DNA of 11,831 nucleotides from Deltaproteobacteria bacterium (GTDB lineage Bacteria > Desulfobacterota > Desulfobacteria > Desulfobacterales > ETH-SRB1): assembly GCA_019314185.1 (NCBI GenBank), contig JAFCZU010000193.1:1-11831 (forward strand), written 5' to 3'. Below, piece after piece: positions 5,909-11,831 of the stretch. Position 1 is the first letter of the stretch. Each line of letters opens with the position of its first letter. The notes under the pieces are model-generated. The model did not search any database, was not told the origin of the DNA, and worked only from the letters and a program-made list of their open reading frames with translations. The translations under genes were made by a program, and so were the position numbers.

Positions 5909-6688
5909 TCAAACGGTTGTTTTGCCGCCATGCAATTCAGCGGCTTTATCAATATCAATAATTTTTATTCCTCGAACGTAGTCCCGCGTTTCATACCTGA
6001 CAATATTCTGCAGTTTTTTGATGATCTTCCCCATCCGGTGAGCATTCTCCATGATGCCTTCTACCTCGCTGCGCAGGGCATCATTCCCTGATATAATTTC
6101 CAGCATATCATCAAAATGTACATATAGCGCCTGCATTGGCTGGCCTAGTTCGTGACAGACAGCCGCGGCCATTTCAAGAACCCCGTCTAATTTTTCTATT
6201 TGAATTCGCTCCTGCTCTGTCTGCTTGTAATCGGTAATATTATAGAATACTTCTACAACACGCTCTATATTTCCGTCTTCCGCAAAAAGAGGAAAAGCAT
6301 AAATTTCGACATTTAGTTCCTCCCCCTTATTACTCCTGTGTACGTGCTCCACTCGTACCGGCTTGCCTGTGTTATATACTGCTGTTGCAGGACAGGAATA
6401 CTTGGGCTTTGAACAAGGTTTGTCAAATCCGTGGGTTACCTCATAGCAAGTGCGGCCGATCACCTTTTTCCTGTTGCCCCCATATTTTAGTATAAAGCCG
6501 TCGTTCACATCTTTGATAACAAAATTGCGGTCAATTACCATGATGTCCTCGTGCATACCAATCTTAATTTGATCCAGATAGTATTGTAACTTGCGAAGCG
6601 CTATCCCTGCCTTCTTCTGCTCAACAGCTTCATTTTCTAACTCCTTGACCTTTTGTGTCAGTTCCTCATAGGTGGGCTTATACATCAT
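5909..6688 (-). CDS. PAS-HisKA protein lacking a kinase ATPase domain
   Basis: A 259-aa soluble signalling protein. Residues 1-30 are a coiled-coil leader (YEELTQKVKELENEAVEQ). Residues about 35-155 are a PAS domain with the pattern C81-x4-H86-x5-C92-x6-C99, which could bind metal or act as a redox switch. Residues about 165-235 are a HisKA-type helical pair with the H-box CHELGQPMQAL, phosphoacceptor His179. The protein stops soon after, at KIIDIDKA, with no N, G1 or G2 box, so it cannot bind ATP as a histidine kinase does. I recall similar tails in other Desulfobacterales PAS proteins, which suggests a natural end, not truncation. I chose ATG 6686-6688 because GGGAG precedes it by 8 nt; it overlaps the end of the upstream receiver gene by 11 bp. 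An ATG at 6718 is in frame but lies inside that gene. Likely role: phosphotransfer or receiver partner. Confidence 0.82.
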   Translation of the reverse strand: MMYKPTYEELTQKVKELENEAVEQKKAGIALRKLQYYLDQIKIGMHEDIMVIDRNFVIKDVNDGFILKYGGNRKKVIGRTCYEVTHGFDKPCSKPKYSCPATAVYNTGKPVRVEHVHRSNKGEELNVEIYAFPLFAEDGNIERVVEVFYNITDYKQTEQERIQIEKLDGVLEMAAAVCHELGQPMQALYVHFDDMLEIISGNDALRSEVEGIMENAHRMGKIIKKLQNIVRYETRDYVRGIKIIDIDKAAELHGGKTTV

Positions 6689-7103
6689 TAGAAGATCTCC
6701 CGGAAACCTCTGACGCACGGATTCGTTCTTCTTGTTCGGTCTTTCTTGCGCAGCCTTTATCGATCTTGGAAATCAACTCTTCTATCTCACAAGGCTTTAA
6801 AATGTAGTCCATGGCGCCACGTTTCATCGCTTCGACGCCTATTTCTACATTTGGGAGCGCCGTCAGCATGATGACTTCTGTAAGCGGCGTTATTCTCTTT
6901 ATTTCACGTAACACCGCCAAACCATCTATCCCTGGCATTACTACGTCCAGCATAACTACATCAAAATTGCAGCCCCTGACTTTTTCAATAGCGTCCCGGC
7001 CGTTCACAGATGTAGTCACGTCATAGTCACGTATGCTCAAGCGCTCAGCTAAAGAATTTATGAATTCCTCTTCATCATCGACAATAAGAACTATTGCTTT
7101 CAT
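6678..7103 (-). CDS. stand-alone response regulator receiver
   Basis: A 141-aa CheY-like receiver. The acidic pocket is D9/D10 (LIVDDEEEF), the phosphoacceptor D53 (MLDVVMPGIDG), the switch residue T81 (MLTALPN) and the conserved lysine K103 (ILKPCE). The last 25 residues are charged and helical (RKTEQEERIRA) and carry no DNA-binding or enzymatic domain. An AGAGGTG ribosome site precedes ATG 7101-7103. It lies 41 bp after the degenerate HisKA gene and overlaps the PAS-HisKA gene, so translational coupling to that protein is likely. Output must be by protein contact or onward phosphotransfer. Confidence 0.9.
   Translation of the reverse strand: MKAIVLIVDDEEEFINSLAERLSIRDYDVTTSVNGRDAIEKVRGCNFDVVMLDVVMPGIDGLAVLREIKRITPLTEVIMLTALPNVEIGVEAMKRGAMDYILKPCEIEELISKIDKGCARKTEQEERIRASEVSGRSSNDV
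6697..6701 (-). promoter_or_regulatory. ribosome binding site setting the PAS-HisKA start
   Basis: GGGAG on the minus strand lies 8 nt before ATG 6686-6688, inside the end of the receiver gene. It argues for that start over the in-frame ATG at 6718, which has no comparable site. Confidence 0.6.
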
Positions 7104-7144
7104 TCCCGCACCTCTTTTCAGCCTGTTGCCATTTGAACCCAGTC

Positions 7145-7810
7145 TTATGTAAGGATCTCATCAGGCAATATAAGTAAAAACTCTTCCCGCTCGACATCTG
7201 TTCTAATTTCCGCATGCAACAACTTTAAGAAGACCTTTTCTTTCTCTGCAGGAAAGCCGCCGGCAGGAATTTCCGAAAGTTTTTTGAGCCCTGCAAATCG
7301 AAGTAAAGCGCCATTTCTCTGCTCTTCAACCACCACGCTAATAGTTTTTGCCTCGCCTGCAGCGGACATAGCAAAATCCAGGCATAGCCACACCATAGTT
7401 TGCAAAACAAATTGGTTTGTTGCAACTTTTACAGGTTTCACGCCTGTCTCAACACTCAGCGTAATACCCCTGGCTGAGGCTATCCTCTCTGACAAGCACA
7501 CAACAAGCGCCAGCAAGTCACGTATATCGATTCGCTGTTTTATTTTATCCATACTGTGGGCAAATCTATTTATAGTGTCTGCAATGCTGTCAGCCCGCTC
7601 AATCTGATATAGAATCCTTCTCGCAAGGCTTATGATTCGTTTTGTGTCGAGAGGAATGCCTTTGGTGTCTGTCATGAAACACAGATCTTCGACAAGCCCT
7701 GCGTTTTCAGTCATAACAGCCAAAACATTTTTGACCTCATGGGATATGGAAGCGTATATTTTGCCGACAAACTTCAGTTCAGTTTCATTAACCGTATCTG
7801 CCAAGCTCAT
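7145..7810 (-). CDS. HisKA protein with degenerate ATPase domain
   Basis: A 221-aa soluble protein. Residues about 13-90 form a HisKA dimerisation and phosphotransfer helix pair with the H-box SISHEVKNVLAV, His24. Residues about 95-218 align in shape with a histidine kinase catalytic domain, but the N-box asparagines are replaced (TMVWLCLDFAMSAAG), and there is no DxGxG and no GxGLGL. ATP binding is therefore not expected. The architecture recalls the phosphotransfer protein ChpT of Caulobacter, a kinase-like dimer that relays phosphate between receivers; that comparison is inferred from architecture. GAGGT precedes ATG 7808-7810. It sits between two stand-alone receivers, 10 bp after one and 41 bp before the other, which suits a relay role. 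A weakly active or pseudokinase role is the alternative. Confidence 0.78.
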   Translation of the reverse strand: MSLADTVNETELKFVGKIYASISHEVKNVLAVMTENAGLVEDLCFMTDTKGIPLDTKRIISLARRILYQIERADSIADTINRFAHSMDKIKQRIDIRDLLALVVCLSERIASARGITLSVETGVKPVKVATNQFVLQTMVWLCLDFAMSAAGEAKTISVVVEEQRNGALLRFAGLKKLSEIPAGGFPAEKEKVFLKLLHAEIRTDVEREEFLLILPDEILT

Positions 7811-7820
7811 AGCTGTGACC

Positions 7821-8180
7821 TCACTTAATGATTACTTCCCTCAATTTCTGAACTAATACATTAATATCTAACGGTTTCATCAAATAATACTCTTTACCTA
7901 TATCCTGTGCTGCAGACTCGAAATCAGCATCAGAACCGTGACCTGTTAAAAAGATAAACTTCATATCAGGGCGTATTTCCTGTAACTTGCTTTTCAATTC
8001 AAAACCACTCATTGTGGGCATCTTTACATCGAGAACAGCAACGTCAAATGCGCGGATCTTCGCCTGGTCCAGTGCGTCAATATATGTAACAGCACACGAT
8101 GCTGCAATACCCCGCAACGATAGACGCTCTGCCATGGCTGAAATTAATTCTTCCTCATCATCTACCAACAAAACTTTCAT
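7821..8180 (-). CDS. stand-alone response regulator receiver
   Basis: A 119-aa CheY-like receiver with nothing beyond the domain. Key residues: D7/D8 (LLVDDEEEL), phosphoacceptor D51 (AVLDVKMPTMSG), T79 within FLTGHGSDAD, and K102 (YLMKPLD). Its start overlaps the stop of the upstream membrane kinase gene by 4 bp (ATGA), with GGAGA just before, so the two are probably translated in step and this is the obvious first partner of that kinase. The GHGS-x-AD segment is shared with the receiver of the cytidylate-kinase-like fusion, marking them as close paralogues. Confidence 0.92.
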   Translation of the reverse strand: MKVLLVDDEEELISAMAERLSLRGIAASCAVTYIDALDQAKIRAFDVAVLDVKMPTMSGFELKSKLQEIRPDMKFIFLTGHGSDADFESAAQDIGKEYYLMKPLDINVLVQKLREVIIK

Positions 8181-9916
8181 TCATTCTCCATTTTCTTGCT
8201 TCTTGATTTTAGCGGTAATTCAATACAAAACGTGGTCCCTTCTCCAACTATACTGTGTACAGTAAGTTTTCCTCCCAAGTCTCGAACTATCCCATATGTG
8301 ATTGACAACCCAAGACCAGTCCCGCCTTCTTTCTTCCTTGTCGAAAAGAACGGCTCGAAGATTCTGTCGAGAGCTTCTTGAGAAATGCCGCACCCATTGT
8401 CGGCAACAATGATGCAAATAAAATCCGGATTCTTTCTTTCTACCTTGACGCTTAATTTTCCACCTCGGTCCATGGCTGCAAAAGCATTGTTTGTCAGGTT
8501 GAGAAAAACCTGTTGAAGTTTTCCCTTATCACTTTCGATTACAGGGATATCATTTTCAACCTCTACATTAATCATAATTTCTTTATATTTAGCTTCCTTG
8601 CCAAACAGTCCAAGAACCTCGTCAAGCACTTTTTCGACCTGAACGGGACTAATATGCCTGTCCATGTGACGGGCAAAACTCAACAAAGGCATGGTAATTG
8701 CCGTACAACGCTTTACCGCCTTTAATATCCATTCTACAAGATTCAGCAGCTTTTCGTCTTTTGCATACATTTTCTTCAACAGAAACAGATCTTGAATCAA
8801 CCCTGCCTTTTCATTAATAATCGCCAAAGGATTATTTATCTCGTGAGCTACGCCTGCCGCTAAACGTCCAATGGAGGCCATCTTGTTCTCATATTCGAGC
8901 TTGTGCATCGCTACCAGCCGCTTCTCGTCTGCCTGGTGTATTTTCTTTATAAGATGAGTCGCCACACTAAAAATAGCTACAAGAGCCACCATTGTGCTCA
9001 TAAACATGAAAAGAAGCAACATTCTCCGAGTGCTATACCAGGGACTCATTAAGTCATCTTTGGGCTCGAGAACTAATAATATAAAAGGGGTGTTTTCTAT
9101 GTAAGCGTAGCCGACTCCAAGCCGCTTTCCAGCGTCGGTTGTCAGCTCCTCAATCTGTGTTCTTGCAGAGCGTTTCGGCACAGGCAGACCCATATTCCCC
9201 ATTACCTTACCATAGTGACGCGATGCTGTTTGCAGCACACCATTTTGATTAACAATAAAGGCGTCGCTGTTCTTACCTAATTTAAGGTCTGCAAGAAGAC
9301 TGTTAAACTGAATGGTATCAATGGTTGTACGAAGAACATAGGCTGACCCGTCCTGTAATTTGTGACTGACTGCAATTACCAAATGCGGCACTTGACGATA
9401 ACCAAGAAATACATCGCTCACATATACGCCATGAAGTAAAACTTCTCTAAACCACAACTGTTTGCTGTAATCCACCCCTTCAAGATCGAATGGCCCGACA
9501 TAAGCTATCTGTATGCCCTTGTCATTTATTACTCCGAGATCAGTAAAACCACGGAAAGTTACCTGCAAGGCCTTCAGGTATCGGGTAAGTTTAAGAGGTT
9601 TCTTCAAGTCTTTAAAGGAATTGCTCAAAACAATGAATTCTAATGCGGCTCTACGTTCCTCCAGAAAGAAAGTTACAGATCGCCGAGTGTTGGAAACAAG
9701 TCTCGCTGTCCGCTGAAAAAGTTCACGCTCCATAGCATTCTTGGTTACCATAAAATCAAACAGACCAGCGGAAAGCATGGGAACAAGTGTGAACATCAGC
9801 GAGAATCCTACAGCCAGAAACCACATCCGGCGGTAATCAAAGAGTTGCTTAAATGGCCCTGTTCCAAAATCTTTATTATTCCAAAAGCTGGGCTTCATGC
9901 TTCCAAGTCTAATCAT
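8177..9916 (-). CDS. membrane sensor histidine kinase with dCache-type sensor
   Basis: A 579-aa inner-membrane kinase. Helix 1 spans about residues 31-55 and helix 2 about 298-322. Between them lies a periplasmic region of about 240 aa that reads as a dCache sensor (FFLEERRAALEF, WFREVL, GVYVSDVFLG). A linker leads to HisKA with H358 (GVAHEINNPLAI) and a complete ATPase domain: N-box FLNLTNNAFAAM, G1 DNGCG, F-box EPFFSTRKK, G2 GGTGLGLSI. It is the only one of the operon's three HisKA-bearing proteins with intact ATP-binding motifs, so it is the likely phosphate source. The ligand is unknown. The start is ambiguous between ATG 9916, 3 bp after the preceding stop with no clear ribosome site, and ATG 9898. 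It overlaps the downstream receiver by 4 bp. Confidence 0.93.
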   Translation of the reverse strand: MIRLGSMKPSFWNNKDFGTGPFKQLFDYRRMWFLAVGFSLMFTLVPMLSAGLFDFMVTKNAMERELFQRTARLVSNTRRSVTFFLEERRAALEFIVLSNSFKDLKKPLKLTRYLKALQVTFRGFTDLGVINDKGIQIAYVGPFDLEGVDYSKQLWFREVLLHGVYVSDVFLGYRQVPHLVIAVSHKLQDGSAYVLRTTIDTIQFNSLLADLKLGKNSDAFIVNQNGVLQTASRHYGKVMGNMGLPVPKRSARTQIEELTTDAGKRLGVGYAYIENTPFILLVLEPKDDLMSPWYSTRRMLLLFMFMSTMVALVAIFSVATHLIKKIHQADEKRLVAMHKLEYENKMASIGRLAAGVAHEINNPLAIINEKAGLIQDLFLLKKMYAKDEKLLNLVEWILKAVKRCTAITMPLLSFARHMDRHISPVQVEKVLDEVLGLFGKEAKYKEIMINVEVENDIPVIESDKGKLQQVFLNLTNNAFAAMDRGGKLSVKVERKNPDFICIIVADNGCGISQEALDRIFEPFFSTRKKEGGTGLGLSITYGIVRDLGGKLTVHSIVGEGTTFCIELPLKSRSKKMENE

Positions 9917-9919
9917 TGC

Positions 9920-11146
9920 TTAATTAGTAACCCTTTTCTTTTGCCTGACGGACTCATTCGCTTTTTTAAGTGTGTCGCTCAGGAGCTCGATATTAACCGG
10001 TTTATTAAGGAATGCAAATGCGCCAAGCTTCATGCACACATCCTTGTCGGCCTCTGATCCATGACCTGTAAGAATGATGACCTCAATATCAGGCCTGGTT
10101 GCTTTTACCCTGCGCAAGACCTCTATACCATCAATGCCCGGCATCTTCAAATCCAGAATCATCACTTCAGGCTCGTCTTCAGCAATCAGATCGAGCGCAG
10201 AGCGCCCATCGTAAGCCACGGCTGATCCAATGTCACGCATAATCAGGCGCTCAGAAAGCGTTTCCACAAATTCATGCTCGTCATCCACAAGCAAAACATT
10301 CGATGGCATCTGGAAATCACACTTTCTGTAGATGTCTATCTTATAGTAGCCTTTGCCAACCGTTGTCTTAACGGACTTCACTCCTTTTACTTTTTCTACT
10401 ATAGACTGCAGCTCATCTTCAAGACGGTGCAGCATGAGAACGTGCTTGTTGACAGTCAGAGTCACATCCCCATTCTTTGCGCTTACTTCTATGCTGTGGC
10501 CTTCCCGAGCCAGAACAAGCTCAACTTCTCCGGCAAGAAGAAAATCGTCTACCATCTTTCGCGATGCATCTGTTGATGAAAGAACCTTTGAATTAAGACT
10601 TTCAACAATTAGCTCAGCCACTTCTTCATCGTTTTTCTTATCTACAGGAGTAACAATATCATACAGCGATGCATCCCAAGGATCCGCTTTGCCGAATATG
10701 CTGTCAATCCATTTTGCCAGATCCATATCTTTTTGATGGATCAATGTTGTGGCCTCTTTTTCAGACAACCCGTCCTGCTGTTTAGCCAGGAGCTTCCTGA
10801 ATTTCATTCCTGCGATCAGACAAACCCGAAGTACGTGACTAATCTGCTTAGGAATAAGGAGCCCCGCAACCCCCAAAATCAGAACGTTGTCGCTGCGAAG
10901 CCTTTTGGCCAATGCCAATTTAAGTGAAGCAAGCGAACGTTCACGTTCATGGTTGAACCGGTTGAATACCGAAGTCTTTGCAGACAAAATCCGAGCAACT
11001 TTGTCCTCACTCAAACCGGAAAGCCGGCTTGCATCACTAATTAGATCTTTATCGGTAACCAGGATATAATCAATTTTTTTGAGCAGTTGCCTGACAACGG
11101 CATCCTCATTGCAAAAAGTCCCATGAACAAGAGTAATACTGGGCAT
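9920..11146 (-). CDS. degenerate cytidylate-kinase-like / BON / receiver fusion
   Basis: A 408-aa cytoplasmic protein in three parts. Residues 1-185 resemble the cytidylate-kinase-like P-loop family: ITLVHG opening, DKDLI, VLILGVAG, then GLSEKEA, FGKADPWDASLYDIV and a closing helix. The glycine-rich nucleotide loop is replaced by GTFCNEDAV, the GRG-type segment reads GVAG, and the usual lid arginines are missing, so catalysis is unlikely. Residues about 193-265 read as a BON-like domain (NGDVTLTV, VKGVKSVKT). Residues 283-400 are a receiver with D288/D289, phosphoacceptor D332 (LDLKMPGIDG), T360 (ILTGHGSEAD) and K382. ATG 11144-11146 has a strong GGAGGT 5 nt before it; in-frame codons up to 11248 would run into the SulP gene. 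The gene follows SulP by 25 bp. Probably a phosphorylation-controlled binding protein; partner unknown. Confidence 0.83.
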   Translation of the reverse strand: MPSITLVHGTFCNEDAVVRQLLKKIDYILVTDKDLISDASRLSGLSEDKVARILSAKTSVFNRFNHERERSLASLKLALAKRLRSDNVLILGVAGLLIPKQISHVLRVCLIAGMKFRKLLAKQQDGLSEKEATTLIHQKDMDLAKWIDSIFGKADPWDASLYDIVTPVDKKNDEEVAELIVESLNSKVLSSTDASRKMVDDFLLAGEVELVLAREGHSIEVSAKNGDVTLTVNKHVLMLHRLEDELQSIVEKVKGVKSVKTTVGKGYYKIDIYRKCDFQMPSNVLLVDDEHEFVETLSERLIMRDIGSAVAYDGRSALDLIAEDEPEVMILDLKMPGIDGIEVLRRVKATRPDIEVIILTGHGSEADKDVCMKLGAFAFLNKPVNIELLSDTLKKANESVRQKKRVTN

Positions 11147-11151
11147 AAGAA

Positions 11152-11157
11152 ACCTCC
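11152..11157 (-). promoter_or_regulatory. strong ribosome binding site fixing the fusion-protein start
   Basis: GGAGGT on the minus strand lies 5 nt before ATG 11144-11146. It fixes the start there and excludes the upstream in-frame codons that overlap the SulP gene. Confidence 0.75.
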
Positions 11158-11171
11158 ATTCTTTATCAAAT

Positions 11172-11831
11172 CTATGTAAGATGGCACACAGTCTTGAGCG
11201 GACACAATTCATTAGCACCTTGGTGGGTTCGCTCGTATACAACCCCAATAGCGTCTTCCTTGTTAGAGTAAATGTGATCAGTACCGATTTTCTCTAATAA
11301 ATGCGTACGCTTGAACACAGCCATGACAGACTCATTAACTCCACTGAAAGAGATGTCAATGTCTGCGGCCCTGACCCTTTCTACAAGTAATGATAACGCT
11401 TCTTCACCTGATGCGTCAATATCATTAATACCGTTCGATACAATTAGAATGTGTTTCAATTTTTTCATTTTAAGCATACGCTCCATTATTTTGTCTTCGA
11501 GGTAGCTTGCGTTGGCAAAGAAAAGAGGACCGTCAAAACGGACTACAGCAATATGCTCACATTCTTGCAGGCCATGAAACATGGCATCACGAAGCGATTC
11601 ATCCTCGTGTCTCGCCAATGATGCAACAGTCGGTCTCATAGCCTTGTACAGATAAACAAGGAGGGAAAGTACCACGCCTATCTCAATCCCTTTCTCGAGA
11701 TGTGGCGCCAGGACAAGCGTAACGACAAAAGAAATTATTGAAATAGCGCCGTCATACCACTGTGCCTTCCATGCATGTATAAAACCGGAGATATTCACCA
11801 GACCAAAAACCGCCAACATTATGACCGCGGC
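11172..11831 (-). CDS. SulP-family anion transporter, C-terminal part
   Basis: The C-terminal 219 residues of a SulP permease; the frame is open to the window edge, so the N-terminal part and promoter lie beyond it. Visible are the last membrane segments (VIMLAVFGLVNISGFI, then AISIISFVVTLVLAPHLE and IGVVLSLLVYLYKAM) and a cytoplasmic STAS domain (about 120 residues) with VVRFDGPLFFANA and the loop DIDASGEEAL, whose serine sits where SpoIIAA-like proteins are phosphorylated. SulP proteins carry sulfate, bicarbonate or other anions; the substrate cannot be told from this end. It heads, or lies upstream in, the signalling operon, 25 bp before the kinase-like/receiver fusion. Regulation of transport through STAS by its neighbours is an inference from gene order. 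Confidence 0.92.
   Translation of the reverse strand, partial: AAVIMLAVFGLVNISGFIHAWKAQWYDGAISIISFVVTLVLAPHLEKGIEIGVVLSLLVYLYKAMRPTVASLARHEDESLRDAMFHGLQECEHIAVVRFDGPLFFANASYLEDKIMERMLKMKKLKHILIVSNGINDIDASGEEALSLLVERVRAADIDISFSGVNESVMAVFKRTHLLEKIGTDHIYSNKEDAIGVVYERTHQGANELCPLKTVCHLT

Noticed and set aside
5719..5958. 79-codon minus-strand open frame
   Set aside because: Overlaps the end of the PAS-HisKA gene in another frame, contains the long hairpin, and resembles nothing known to me.
10353..10736. 127-codon plus-strand open frame antisense to the fusion gene
   Set aside because: Low-complexity serine/threonine/arginine-rich product, as expected of an antisense shadow of the BON-coding region.
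11147..11248. Upstream extension of the kinase-like/BON/receiver protein to an ATG at 11248
   Set aside because: It would overlap the SulP gene by 77 bp and lacks a ribosome site, whereas the ATG at 11146 has GGAGGT 5 nt before it.
1..11831. CRISPR array, tRNA, rRNA or transposase gene
   Set aside because: No regularly spaced repeats, cloverleaf sequence, rRNA signature or transposase domain was seen on either strand.

Overview
The window looks like chromosomal DNA of a Desulfobacterota (Desulfobacterales-type) bacterium. This is inferred from protein style: a kinase leader of the type PTYEELTQKVKELENEA, a dCache histidine kinase, a SulP transporter followed by a cytidylate-kinase-like/receiver fusion, and a PEP-synthase-like protein without the PEP barrel. 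No rRNA or other taxonomic marker is present, so the placement is tentative.

Left part (1-5622) is AT-rich and shows decay and mobile DNA. Bases 1-516 hold no convincing gene, but carry inverted repeats, including two GGCAA-N4-TTGCC palindromes exactly 20 bp apart. Bases 517-1303 are a sigma-54 activator pseudogene: only the AAA+ module survives, broken by an apparent 2-bp loss in a TA tract and lacking its DNA-binding end. A 187-bp MITE-like element with perfect 18-bp terminal inverted repeats and a 3-bp TAA duplication follows at 1304-1490. Next is a CaCA-type cation exchanger (+ strand) whose reading frame extends well upstream of its first ATG and has no standard start there. It converges, across a nested inverted repeat, on an 869-aa PEP-synthase-like protein (- strand). 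A second, longer copy of the MITE, missing its right end, lies 26 bp upstream of that gene, so the two genes are bracketed by same-orientation copies.

Right part (5909-11831) is one compact leftward operon, with gaps from -11 to 41 bp. In transcription order it encodes a SulP anion transporter (partial, with STAS domain), a degenerate cytidylate-kinase-like/BON/receiver fusion, a complete membrane dCache histidine kinase, a stand-alone receiver, a HisKA protein with an eroded ATPase domain, another stand-alone receiver, and a PAS-HisKA protein with no ATPase domain. Of three proteins with a phosphoacceptor-type histidine, only one can be expected to bind ATP. None of the three receiver proteins carries a DNA-binding or enzymatic output. 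The natural reading is a branched phosphorelay that senses something outside the membrane, or anion status, and acts through protein contacts, possibly on the SulP transporter. A hairpin at 5757-5794 may terminate the operon.
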